In this document: in pieces, positions 42,485 through 51,294 of the stretch | How positions within the stretch are numbered: the first letter of the stretch is position 1 | How the letters are laid out: the number at the start of each line of letters is the position of its first letter | Assembly: GCA_963674805.2 (NCBI GenBank) | Contig: CAXXNY010000022.1 | Span: 186,001 to 250,000 of the forward strand | Reading direction: 5' to 3' | DNA length: 64,000 nt | From: CALMFG01 sp963674805 | GTDB lineage: Bacteria; Bacillota; Clostridia; Christensenellales; CALMFG01 | Notes under the pieces: model-generated | Databases searched by the model: none | Seen by the model: only the letters and a program-made list of their open reading frames with translations | Told to the model about the DNA's origin: nothing | Translations under genes and position numbers: made by a program

Positions 42485-44983
42485 TTACATTCCCTGATGT
42501 TCCTGCCGCGCAATGATTTCATCCTGCAGCTCTCTGCCGATCGACGCAAAGTAAGCGTTATATCCCGTGACCCTGACCAGCAGATGGCGGTAATCATCCG
42601 GGTGCTTCTGGGCATCTCGCAGCATATCAGAGTCCAAAATATTGATCTGCAGCGCTGTCCCGCCGTTCTCCGCATAGCCTCTTAAATATGACTTAAACTT
42701 TTCTTTCGCTTCCTGATTTTTAAGCAGTGATGCTGAAAAGGTAATCGTATGGCTGGCGCCGTTCGGCAATACGTTCATATAGGATTCAAAATCGCCCTGC
42801 TCGGTCTTGCCGCCCAAAGCCGTACCTACGGAGTTTGCGTTGGCTGTCGGCCCCTTCGTATCCGCGCCGTTGGACGGGCAGATGGCGTTCGACAAAAACT
42901 GTCCCTGTTTACGCCCGTCTGCGCTCGCCGCCATGACATAGCCGTCGCCGACCCAATAGTTCCAGGACAGCATACCGGGACGGAAAATTCGCCCTGTGCT
43001 CTTGGTCTTATGCTTCCACGTTTCTTCGGCCCATAAATCCATCACTTTTTGCGCCACCGCGTCTGCTTCGGCTTCGTCACGTCCGTATTTCGGCGCTTTA
43101 TTCTTTACAATTGCCTGTAGATATTCATGCCCTTCCCAATTGTCTTTCAGCGCTTCCACCAGCTCGCCGAGCGTGCATATTTTTTGGTCATATACCAAAT
43201 ATTTAATCGCCAGCAAAGAATCTACCGTTGTCGCAAAGGTCACCGCCTCAATCGTTGTGAGGTTAATTTCTGCCCCGCCCTGTGTGATATCCTTACGCTT
43301 TTCTGCGCATCCTTTAACCAGTGTCGAAAGATACGGTGTCGGCGCAAACTCCGCCCGCATGCTCTCGGTCATTTCATATAAATCGACGATACGTTTGACG
43401 ATATATGCCGTTTGTTTGACATATGCGTCATAGAAGGCTTCCCAGGTTGTCAGTTCGTCTGCGCTTCCCGTCTTTGGGCCATCCTGCTTAATTTTTTCAG
43501 TCTTTCCGCTCATCGGATCGGTGAACGCAATCAGGTCTTTACCGTTATTGAGCGCCAGTTCAACCGCTTTTAACAGGTTCAGGTTATTATCCACAGTACC
43601 TGATCTGTCGTTGCCGACCATCGTGTTTTCAAGACACCCCACCGAGGCGTAATCATAAACATTTTCTTCGTTGATATATGCTTCCAGACCCGCTTTCTTC
43701 GCCTGTCTTAACATACCCGCAATCGAGCGCTCATCAAAATTCAGCAAAAATGGTGCGCCTTGTGAGGTCATGATCATATCCACAACCTTATTCATCAGCT
43801 TATCCGGTGAATTCCGGTGAAGCCGTACATTCGGTTTCGGTTCCAGTATCGGGCTCATTTCATCAATTATATCCAACAAAAGATAAGTCAGATCATTCGC
43901 CGCTTCTTTACCGTTTTTGCCGAGCCCTGCCACATTGAATAACTGCCCAAATCCGGCCGTGATACCCTGGTTCCCGCCAACACGAATTTGCGCGTCATAG
44001 ACAGTATTGCAATGGAACCAAAAGCAGCCCAAAATCTCTTTAGCGAAGGCATCACTCATGCCCTGGTCTTTTGATATCTTGTAAAACGGATATAACAGCA
44101 TATCCATACGTCCGAAGGAAACCCCCGGTCCGGGATAGTTCTCGTCCGACATAATCAGCATGTGCGTAAACCACAAAGCCTGTACGGCCTGATAAAAATC
44201 TTTCGGCGGCAGCCACGGCACCTGCTTCATGTTGTCCGCCATTTTAAGCAATTCGGTCTTACGGGCCGCGTCTTTCTCTTTTTTTGCACGATCTGCACAT
44301 GCTTTACTGTAGGTTGCCGCAAGTTTCTTCGGCATCATGGCGGCAATCATCATCGCTTTGATTTGCGCGCCTTCAGGCGACGCCTGCTGCTTTTTATTCA
44401 TGCTGTCATAGATGGCCTTCAGCTCATGATAGATACCTGAAAAGCCCTCCTTCAGCACTCGCTCGTGCCATGGGATAATATGGCCGCTCGTTGCGCCGGC
44501 GTTGCCGTATCCATGGTCATGGAACCACTTCATCTCGGCTGCAGCGCCTTTTTTGCCGTTCAGTCGTTTATCCCGCTTTTTAAATTCTTTCTTGTTTAAG
44601 CACATCGAAAAAATGGTATTGAAGTTTGCCCCGCAGAGCAGGTCTTGCTCTAAAATCTCAACGGGCATATATTCATTCATGACTTTATCTAAGAATATGG
44701 CTTTTCTGACGACCAGCGGCTGATGCCAGAAATCGCGATCCACTGGAATCTCCTTGGCCGCCTGCCGTGTTGAAACCGTGAACGCTTTATGAAATGCGAA
44801 TGTTTCGGGCACAATATGATATGGCGTTTCGTCGTAAAGAATGTCCCAATCGGTTCCAGTTGTGAAGCACCGGTACTCATTGTTCCACGCCCTGTTCGTC
44901 CCTTCAAAATAATAATCCCTTAAGAATTTTACCCTCGGGGCTAGCTTACCCGGCGTTTTACATTGAAATTCTGCGTTTTGCAT
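42485..44983 (-). CDS. Glycyl-radical enzyme, decarboxylase/eliminase-like, substrate unassigned
   Basis: An 832-residue glycyl-radical enzyme. The radical loop VRVTGYNAYF puts the radical on Gly807, and the thiyl cysteine is Cys450 in VGCLENTMVGND. The RVTGYNAYF loop resembles arylacetate decarboxylase-type enzymes (hydroxyphenylacetate, indoleacetate) more than PFL, but this is from memory of the families and not a firm subfamily call. The N-terminal region (FLRDYYFEGTNRAWNNEYRCF) differs strongly from the enzyme at 13083-15479. GGAGGAAAT precedes the ATG. It shares a GntR-controlled operon with its activase and a PPOX-like protein. Confidence 0.9.
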   Translation of the reverse strand: MQNAEFQCKTPGKLAPRVKFLRDYYFEGTNRAWNNEYRCFTTGTDWDILYDETPYHIVPETFAFHKAFTVSTRQAAKEIPVDRDFWHQPLVVRKAIFLDKVMNEYMPVEILEQDLLCGANFNTIFSMCLNKKEFKKRDKRLNGKKGAAAEMKWFHDHGYGNAGATSGHIIPWHERVLKEGFSGIYHELKAIYDSMNKKQQASPEGAQIKAMMIAAMMPKKLAATYSKACADRAKKEKDAARKTELLKMADNMKQVPWLPPKDFYQAVQALWFTHMLIMSDENYPGPGVSFGRMDMLLYPFYKISKDQGMSDAFAKEILGCFWFHCNTVYDAQIRVGGNQGITAGFGQLFNVAGLGKNGKEAANDLTYLLLDIIDEMSPILEPKPNVRLHRNSPDKLMNKVVDMIMTSQGAPFLLNFDERSIAGMLRQAKKAGLEAYINEENVYDYASVGCLENTMVGNDRSGTVDNNLNLLKAVELALNNGKDLIAFTDPMSGKTEKIKQDGPKTGSADELTTWEAFYDAYVKQTAYIVKRIVDLYEMTESMRAEFAPTPYLSTLVKGCAEKRKDITQGGAEINLTTIEAVTFATTVDSLLAIKYLVYDQKICTLGELVEALKDNWEGHEYLQAIVKNKAPKYGRDEAEADAVAQKVMDLWAEETWKHKTKSTGRIFRPGMLSWNYWVGDGYVMAASADGRKQGQFLSNAICPSNGADTKGPTANANSVGTALGGKTEQGDFESYMNVLPNGASHTITFSASLLKNQEAKEKFKSYLRGYAENGGTALQINILDSDMLRDAQKHPDDYRHLLVRVTGYNAYFASIGRELQDEIIARQEHQGM

Positions 44984-44993
44984 ATTTCCTCCT

Positions 44994-45677
44994 TTAAGCC
45001 TTCAGCACCCGCTCGCCGTGGAGCAGGAGTTCTTTAACCAAACGTTCCGCTTCTTTTGAATCCCCTTTTTTGATACTGTTTAGAATTTGAATGTGCAATT
45101 CATTGACCGGTTGCGGGTCATCAAGTTTTTTATAAAACATCTCTAAATACGCTTTTGCGAACGGCTCAAAGGTGTTGATCATCAAATGGTATACGAGATT
45201 TTTACTGGCTTCAGAAATGGCTTTATGAAAACTGTAGTCCATATGGACTTTTTCTTCCAAAGTTTTAGTTGTGGTTTCTTTTTTACAGATGCTTTCGATT
45301 CTTTCAATATCTTTATCAGTCCGGTTGATTGCGGCTAAACGCGCGCATTCGGTTTCCACCAGCAGTCTCGCATCCAGTACGCTTTGGACCAGCTCAAAAT
45401 CCACATCGTCCTTATTATGCATCATCAGCGAGAAGATTACGGCCAGCGTTCCGTCTTTCTTATAGTCCGCCACCTGCGTCCACTGCCTTGGATTGATACG
45501 CAAAAACCCCTTTTGCGCCAATTCCGCCAGCGCGGCATTCACCACAGTCCGTGACGCGCCGTACATCTCCACCAGCTCGCGCTCGGTTGGCAGCTTATCG
45601 CCCGCCTTCCATTTGCCTGACAGAATATTGTGTTCGATCTGAGATATAAATGCCTGTTTTCTGCTCTCTTTTTTCAT
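44994..45677 (-). CDS. GntR family transcriptional regulator, FadR/FCD subfamily
   Basis: A 227-residue regulator. The winged helix reads ILSGKWKAGDKLPTERELVEMYGASRTVVNAALAELAQKGFL (HTH about residues 18-60), and the C-terminal all-helical FCD domain has the metal/ligand His residues in VHMDYSFHKAISEAS and LHIQILNSI. FCD regulators respond to carboxylates and similar acids, which fits a radical decarboxylase or eliminase operon. The gene is first in the operon, 10 bases ahead of the glycyl-radical enzyme. Its promoter carries a perfect TGGT-N3-ACCA palindrome, so autoregulation is likely. Confidence 0.93.
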   Translation of the reverse strand: MKKESRKQAFISQIEHNILSGKWKAGDKLPTERELVEMYGASRTVVNAALAELAQKGFLRINPRQWTQVADYKKDGTLAVIFSLMMHNKDDVDFELVQSVLDARLLVETECARLAAINRTDKDIERIESICKKETTTKTLEEKVHMDYSFHKAISEASKNLVYHLMINTFEPFAKAYLEMFYKKLDDPQPVNELHIQILNSIKKGDSKEAERLVKELLLHGERVLKA

Positions 45678-45701
45678 TCAATCCATCCTTGCATCGTTTC
45701 C

Positions 45702-45749
45702 GTGGTCATACCACAGATATATTATATGCCTAAAAATCAGCGTTTTCAA
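45702..45749 (-). promoter_or_regulatory. Promoter and FCD-type operator of the GntR/glycyl-radical operon
   Basis: On the minus strand TTGAAA (complement of 45744-45749), a 17-base spacer and TATAAT (complement of 45721-45726), then GTGGTATGACCAC (complement of 45702-45714) at the expected start site. The core TGGT-ATG-ACCA is the consensus half-site pair of FadR/PdhR-type GntR regulators, and it lies 25 bases before the regulator's ATG. Confidence 0.82.
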
Positions 45750-45765
45750 GAGATTTCTGTGCAAT

Positions 45766-45805
45766 AAAAAACGATACAATCACGTTATTAACATTGTATC
45801 GTTTT
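45766..45805 (-). terminator. Rho-independent terminator after the DUF89 gene
   Basis: On the minus strand AAAACGATACAAT and ATTGTATCGTTTT form a perfect 13-bp stem with a 12-base loop, followed by T residues. It lies between the DUF89 stop (45884) and the GntR promoter and isolates the two units. Confidence 0.8.
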
Positions 45806-45883
45806 AACCTTCTTTATTGAGGATTTGCGTCCGGTCAAAGTTAACACTGTGCCTAATCCTCTAACTAATTAATTGTTTTGCGA

Positions 45884-46780
45884 TTAATCAAATAAATCCA
45901 TCTGTTGTACGGCTTCATTATGTAAAAAAATGCTTTCATTTAACTTTACTTTAAACCTTTCGGTGAAATACCCGCATTTACACAGAAAGGCAAAGTACAC
46001 ATTTAAATCACTCCCATAGAGCGATTCAAAATTTCCCATGCCTTTTGCTAAAATCAAATCAGCCTGTTCAATGAGGTGCTTAGACTCGTCATTGATCAAT
46101 GTCATATCCGTGCCGGGTATATCGGTGCCATTATCGATCACCGTCACGATCTTGGTCAGCCCTACGGCTTCCGCATCTTCCATCGTCGCATCATTCAGGA
46201 TTGGCATGCCCCGGACAATCACATCAATCTTAAGCCGCGGATATTGCACCTGAATCGCCTGAATAAGCAGCTTATCAAATAAAATCTCACCTGCGTTGTC
46301 GGCTAAATACGCCATACGCTTTGATTGTCTCAGGTCCTGATCAAACCGATTGAAACACTCCTGATTAATCTCCCATGTCGCTGCGGTTTCGATGATATTC
46401 ATCACGCTGTCTTCCGCGATTTCATCATATGCACCCAAATCTATGAAGTTCCCTGCAAGCGCATACTTAACAGCCTGGAGAACCGGAACGTCAGCGTTAG
46501 TGATGTGCGCCCACAGTTCATCTTCAATCCCAAGCGCCAGTTCATTGGACTGTTTCTTTTCCGCCTCAATATGATCGGATACGCCCGCATGCCGGCTGAG
46601 TTCGCGCTGGATACGCGCGGTTGTGGTAGGCGGAATCTCTCCCTCTTCAATATTGGAGATAATCCGCATCACCGATTTAATAAAATTTACCCGCTTATTC
46701 TTATCCGGCTCATATTCTTTATACATGCTATTTGCTTTATCCAGCATACAAAAAATACAATCCAAAGATGCTTTCATCAT
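45884..46780 (-). CDS. DUF89 family protein (metal-dependent phosphatase-like)
   Basis: A 298-residue DUF89 protein. The three blocks of the family are present: YLADNAGEILFDKLL (metal-binding Asp and Asn), VRGMPILNDATMEDA (Asp) and ILAKGMGNFESLYG. The N-terminus has CIFCM, the CxxC of bacterial subfamily members with an N-terminal metal site. The family includes metal-dependent damage-control phosphatases acting on sugar phosphates and related compounds. It has its own tandem promoters and terminator, so it is probably monocistronic. Its closeness to the radical-enzyme operon may be coincidental. Confidence 0.85.
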   Translation of the reverse strand: MMKASLDCIFCMLDKANSMYKEYEPDKNKRVNFIKSVMRIISNIEEGEIPPTTTARIQRELSRHAGVSDHIEAEKKQSNELALGIEDELWAHITNADVPVLQAVKYALAGNFIDLGAYDEIAEDSVMNIIETAATWEINQECFNRFDQDLRQSKRMAYLADNAGEILFDKLLIQAIQVQYPRLKIDVIVRGMPILNDATMEDAEAVGLTKIVTVIDNGTDIPGTDMTLINDESKHLIEQADLILAKGMGNFESLYGSDLNVYFAFLCKCGYFTERFKVKLNESIFLHNEAVQQMDLFD

Positions 46781-46834
46781 GATGCTTCACCCTAACAATC
46801 ATTATAGTCTTTCTATCTCTTATCAAACGCAATC

Positions 46835-46864
46835 ATTATACAGTGTATATTCCCGATTTGACAA
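46835..46864 (-). promoter_or_regulatory. Promoter of the DUF89 gene
   Basis: On the minus strand TTGTCA (complement of 46859-46864), an 18-base spacer and TATAAT (complement of 46835-46840). A second TATAAT (complement of 46801-46806) closer to the gene may give a shorter transcript. The 324-base gap 46781-47104 holds this promoter, the divergent yfhO promoter and otherwise AT-rich sequence with nothing else recognised. Confidence 0.65.
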
Positions 46865-47011
46865 CCTCATTTCATTTTTTAAAAGAAATGCGCAACAAAA
46901 AGTAACAGCGGTCAAAGCATACGTTTCTCTGTCTTATTCGGAAATTTTAATTTTTCTTTCTGCCACACGCCTATGTCTTTTAAAACTGTCGCCTTGCGCC
47001 ATATGCAAATC

Positions 47012-47041
47012 TTGAATACGTCCCAAATTCAATGCTATAAT
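47012..47041 (+). promoter_or_regulatory. Promoter of the YfhO-family gene
   Basis: TTGAAT at 47012-47017, an 18-base spacer and TATAAT at 47036-47041, about 64 bases before the ATG at 47105. Confidence 0.6.
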
Positions 47042-47104
47042 AGCGATATTCAGATATACTGAAATGCACTCAGTTAAAATTCATAGTCTTAATTAAGGAT
47101 AACC

Positions 47105-49384
47105 ATGACAAAGATTTCTTTACGGCCTCAATCAATTAAAAATTATATATGGAAGGTTCTGCTGCTGTGCCTGGTGACCGCCTCCACTGCATTCGTTCCT
47201 TTCATCATCAAGGGTAACGGGATTTTTGTTCTGCTCAACGACTTCAGCACCCAGCAGATTCCGCTGTGTATAGGAGCAAACGATGCCATCAAAAGCGGCG
47301 ATATCTTCTGGAACTGGAGCATTGATCTGGGATCTAATTTTATCGGCGTCCTCAGCTTTTATAATCTGGGCACGCCATTTTTCTGGCTAACGTTGTTGTT
47401 TCCGGCTAAGGCTTTCCCCTATCTCGCCGGATGGATATACATACTCAAATACTGTGTCGCGGGATTGACGGCATTTCTATATTTAAAACGCTTCTTAAAA
47501 AATCTTGATTTAGCCGTGCTGGGTGCATTGCTGTATGCCTTCTCGGGTTTTCAGACCATCAATCTGATGTTCTATAATTTCCATGATGTGGTTGCGTTCT
47601 TCCCGCTGATGCTGGTCGGGCTGGAGTCATTGATTGAAGACCGCAAGTTCGGGCTGTTCTCGCTGGCTGTCGCAATCAATGTGCTGAATAATTTCTTTTT
47701 CTTTGTCGGTGAAGCCGTCTTCATCATCCTGTATTTCATTTTTCGCTGGCTGATTCCCGACTTTAAAAGAACCATCAAGCGGATCCCGCAGTGTTTACTC
47801 GAGGCGGTTTTAGGCATCGGGCTTGCGGCATTCATGCTGCTGCCATCGGTATTATTGACGTTAGATAACCCAAGGGTCGCTGTCCGCATGACTGGCCGCG
47901 ACATGCTGGTTTACCAAACCGACCGTTATATTACCCTGCTGAAAAGTGTCTTTATCCCTGCCGACGTGATGGCCGAGACCAAGGATTATACCTCAAGCAG
48001 CGCTTACTTGCCTTTTATCGGTATTGGGCTCACCATTGGGTATGTCTTGTCCAAGCCGAAAAAATGGCTGTCTCTGCTCATTATCATATGCCTGTTGTTT
48101 GCCGGAATCCCGGTTTTAAACAGCCTGTTCTATGGATTAAACGGGAACTATTACGCCCGTTGGTTTTATATGCTGGTGCTTATGTTCATTCTGGCGGCGG
48201 TTGTTTCGCTGGACAATATACCGGAGCACCGGAAGAGTGCGGGTGTGGGTTTTGCCGCCGCAATTATCGGTTCGGGCGGATTCCTGTTGGTCTTATTCCG
48301 TGCGGACCTCCACAAGAGGCCAACCGTTTGGGGCCCTTCGGTTCAGACCTTTGCTGTCTATGCGTCAATTGCCCTCGCCGGTGTGATTGCCGCAGTTATT
48401 TTATACTATACGGTTAAGGATTCTAAAAAGCTTGCGGCGCTCTTGATTGCCGGGGTTATGGTTTTTTCCGCGACGACAACCATCATCAATATTGCTAAGC
48501 AGCAGGACGACACGCAGGATGCGCAATATTTCTATAACGTCCAGACCAGCGGTTCACAGCTGTTAGAACTGCCGGACGCCGATCAGTACCGGTTCCGCAT
48601 CGACTGGAAATATGACAACACCGCGGTGGTTAACAATACCATGACCGTTAATTCGTTTATCACGACGCTCAACGGCAGTATCTTTGAGTTTTATGAAAAT
48701 ATCGGCTGTCCGCGGCGGATTGTGACGCTCTGCGAAGATCCGCTGATTGATACGCTTCTGTCCGTAAAATACGAGGTGTTCACAGCGCCTCAGGAAAGTA
48801 AGGATACTGTTTTGATCTATTCGGACGGCAGCCGAACACTCTATGTCTATGAAAAATCGGATGTGCTGCCCATTGGATTCACCTATGATTATTACATCAC
48901 AAAAGAAACTTTTCTTTTGCTTCCTATGGAAATCCGTCCGTATGTTTTGTTAAATGCCGTTGTGGTTGATACGGCATCAGCGGTTGATGACCGGCTGAAC
49001 CTGCTTCCAAACTCATATTATGAAAGTATGGAAAGCATCGACATAACCGGTGCCATTGCCGAAAGGAAGCAGGAATCCGGCACTAACTTTAAGCGGGATT
49101 CAAAAGGTTTCTCCGTGGATATTAGCACGAAAAACGATACGTACGCGTATTTCAGTGTCCCGTATGACAAAGGTTGGTCAGCCTCGGTCAACGGATCAGC
49201 AGTCTCAATTATCAATTCCAGCGGCATGATGGTTATTCCCTTAAATGCCGGGGACAATGATATCCGGTTTGATTATCATACACCGGGGTTAACCGCCGGA
49301 TTCATCATCACCGTATGCAGTGCGCTGATCTTAGCTTTATATTGGGTGCTGGTCCGCAGGCGGATAAAAGATTCAACTCTTTAG
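47105..49384 (+). CDS. YfhO family membrane protein (GT-C-like)
   Basis: A 759-residue protein with about 13 membrane helices and a soluble C-terminal domain. GNGIFVLLNDFSTQQIPLC and GDIFWNWSIDLGSNFIGVLSFYNLGTPFFW are the hallmark first extracytoplasmic loop of YfhO. The C-terminal stretch YFSVPYDKGWSASVNG...NAGDNDIRFDY is the usual last beta-domain before the final helix. YfhO proteins in Bacillota take part in glycosylating lipoteichoic acid or other surface polymers, acting outside the cell with a lipid-linked sugar donor. The companion GtrA and GtrB-like proteins could supply that donor. Confidence 0.9.
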   Translation: MTKISLRPQSIKNYIWKVLLLCLVTASTAFVPFIIKGNGIFVLLNDFSTQQIPLCIGANDAIKSGDIFWNWSIDLGSNFIGVLSFYNLGTPFFWLTLLFPAKAFPYLAGWIYILKYCVAGLTAFLYLKRFLKNLDLAVLGALLYAFSGFQTINLMFYNFHDVVAFFPLMLVGLESLIEDRKFGLFSLAVAINVLNNFFFFVGEAVFIILYFIFRWLIPDFKRTIKRIPQCLLEAVLGIGLAAFMLLPSVLLTLDNPRVAVRMTGRDMLVYQTDRYITLLKSVFIPADVMAETKDYTSSSAYLPFIGIGLTIGYVLSKPKKWLSLLIIICLLFAGIPVLNSLFYGLNGNYYARWFYMLVLMFILAAVVSLDNIPEHRKSAGVGFAAAIIGSGGFLLVLFRADLHKRPTVWGPSVQTFAVYASIALAGVIAAVILYYTVKDSKKLAALLIAGVMVFSATTTIINIAKQQDDTQDAQYFYNVQTSGSQLLELPDADQYRFRIDWKYDNTAVVNNTMTVNSFITTLNGSIFEFYENIGCPRRIVTLCEDPLIDTLLSVKYEVFTAPQESKDTVLIYSDGSRTLYVYEKSDVLPIGFTYDYYITKETFLLLPMEIRPYVLLNAVVVDTASAVDDRLNLLPNSYYESMESIDITGAIAERKQESGTNFKRDSKGFSVDISTKNDTYAYFSVPYDKGWSASVNGSAVSIINSSGMMVIPLNAGDNDIRFDYHTPGLTAGFIITVCSALILALYWVLVRRRIKDSTL

Positions 49385-49423
49385 TAGCAAAACCGCATCA
49401 CAGAAACACCTCGCTTAATATAA

Positions 49424-49452
49424 AAAGCCGTGATTTATCCAAGCACGGCTTT
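49424..49452. terminator. Bidirectional terminator between convergent membrane-protein genes
   Basis: AAAGCCGTG and CACGGCTTT pair around an 11-base loop. On the minus strand the stem is followed by TT and on the plus strand by TTG. It lies between the YfhO stop (49384) and the stop of the minus-strand gene (49483). Confidence 0.78.
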
Positions 49453-49482
49453 GTTATGATAATAAGGCTTTATGATACTCGA

Positions 49483-51186
49483 TTACGCGCGAATCGACGC
49501 ATTCGTTTTTAATTTTCGCTTCTTTTGCCAATAGAGAATCACAATCAGCGCAACGGTTAGCAGGGTGATCAGCTCCGCGATGCGTTGAAGCATTGTCCCT
49601 TTATAATCAACCACAATCTGCCCTTTCTGATTCAGCTTATGGCTGTCTACCCTGATCATCGCATTCTGTTTGCTGATATCAAGCTCTGCTTTTTCACCGG
49701 ATTCACTGGCGAACACCGCCTGATACCCCTTATAATACAACAGTGGAACATCTAAATAATCGCTTTGGATTCCGGCAGGATAATCAAATGTAATCTTAAC
49801 GCCCTTTTGCGTGAATGGAATTTCTGTGCCGTCGCTCATGACAATACTGCGCTCACCTTCCGTCAAGCTGATGATAGGGTCACGGTTCAAGCCGTCAGGC
49901 AGATACTCATAGCCGTTCGCAGGGTAAGTATTCGCTGTCCGCTGATAAAAATCAGGGGCGATGTCCATATATTCAACCAGTTCCGTGGTCAGCTGAATCG
50001 CGTTGCTGCCCATCAGAATCATAATCAGTAATAATCCAAAGTAGCGCATCCGGCCCTTGAGAAACAGATTACTCATGATACCAATTGAAATCGCAAGGAA
50101 TACTGTTGCCAGTGCAAAGAAACGCCAGGGAAACTGAATCTTATCGAAAAACGACGGCATATAGCGCCAGGGAAACAAAATAGAGGCCGCAAAAATCAGT
50201 ACAAAGCCTGTGATCATGCTCCAGTTAATCTTTTTAACGTCCGTACTGATACCGGGCTCTTTGACGATAAAGATTCGCATCAAACACATCAGCAGGATTG
50301 CCGTGTCAAACGCGCAGGTGCTTCCGGATATATCCTTAATCGATGAAAAGATGACAGGGACGCTGACCGCTGCCTCACCCAGCGGCCAAGATGTCTGGAA
50401 TTGAATCGACAGTGCTCTTGTCTGTTCGAGCATTGGTATCCAGAATATGCTGGTGATCCCCAGCGTGAGCGCAACTGCCGCTAACAGCTTTACGATTTTT
50501 TTAGGCGTTGTGACGATATGCTTAAGCCGGAATAATGATAAAACCACGCAAAGCACACCGCACATTAATAAAGAAATAAGATGAGAAAATATCAGCCCCG
50601 AAAACCCGACCACAAACAGCCATGGTTTATCAAAATCTTCGTATAAGAAATTATATAATCCATAAATGACAAGCGGATAAAAGACAAACGCCTGTGTTTC
50701 GCCCAGAGCAAACCGGACATATATATTCTGTAAAAAATATTGAGACAGGCATACTATCACCGCAATCGTTACGCCCGCAAAGCGGCTTTTAGAAATGCCC
50801 TTCCCGCTATAATAGGTCGTGATAAAGCACGCCATAGATATAAGCAAAATAAAAGCCTTATAACTGAGTTCAATATCCAGCCCGGCAGCACTCAAAAAAG
50901 CCGGAATATACAGGAATAAATCAGGATAAAAAATAGAACTGGCGTACCCGTAGTTGTTAAAGAATATCGGGTTGACCCGAACGGGAAACTGACCGGATAG
51001 CAGCCCCGCCCGTATACTTTCCAGCCGCAACATATGATATCCCCTGTCGTGGCCGTCCGGCAGATGGCCGTTCAGCAGCGGAATGCAGATCACCAGCATA
51101 GTCGCCATGAATACAAATATGCCGATTCGGTTCGTCCTGTCTTTAAAGAAATCCTTTGGAATGGTGATGCGCCATTTTTTCTGCAT
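49483..51186 (-). CDS. Polytopic membrane protein, PTPS-related / YfhO-like
   Basis: A 567-residue protein with about 12 membrane helices. After the first helix comes GHLPDGHDRGYHMLRLESIRAGLLSGQFPVRV and then NNYGYASSIFYPDLFLYIPAFL. This loop, with its Asp and His, is the hallmark of the '6-pyruvoyl-tetrahydropterin synthase-related' membrane proteins, a GT-C-like group related to YfhO. The name is historical and implies no pterin chemistry. A soluble C-terminal beta-domain precedes the last helix. It probably transfers a sugar from a lipid carrier to a surface polymer. Confidence 0.75.
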   Translation of the reverse strand: MQKKWRITIPKDFFKDRTNRIGIFVFMATMLVICIPLLNGHLPDGHDRGYHMLRLESIRAGLLSGQFPVRVNPIFFNNYGYASSIFYPDLFLYIPAFLSAAGLDIELSYKAFILLISMACFITTYYSGKGISKSRFAGVTIAVIVCLSQYFLQNIYVRFALGETQAFVFYPLVIYGLYNFLYEDFDKPWLFVVGFSGLIFSHLISLLMCGVLCVVLSLFRLKHIVTTPKKIVKLLAAVALTLGITSIFWIPMLEQTRALSIQFQTSWPLGEAAVSVPVIFSSIKDISGSTCAFDTAILLMCLMRIFIVKEPGISTDVKKINWSMITGFVLIFAASILFPWRYMPSFFDKIQFPWRFFALATVFLAISIGIMSNLFLKGRMRYFGLLLIMILMGSNAIQLTTELVEYMDIAPDFYQRTANTYPANGYEYLPDGLNRDPIISLTEGERSIVMSDGTEIPFTQKGVKITFDYPAGIQSDYLDVPLLYYKGYQAVFASESGEKAELDISKQNAMIRVDSHKLNQKGQIVVDYKGTMLQRIAELITLLTVALIVILYWQKKRKLKTNASIRA

Positions 51187-51294
51187 AATCTGCCGCCTTA
51201 AAAAATTTTTCGCTATTTTCTGCTGTCGAATAAAATATATTGATACTGCTGAAATTAAAACTACTGATAACAGGCTGTTACGGGTCCCCTGCTG

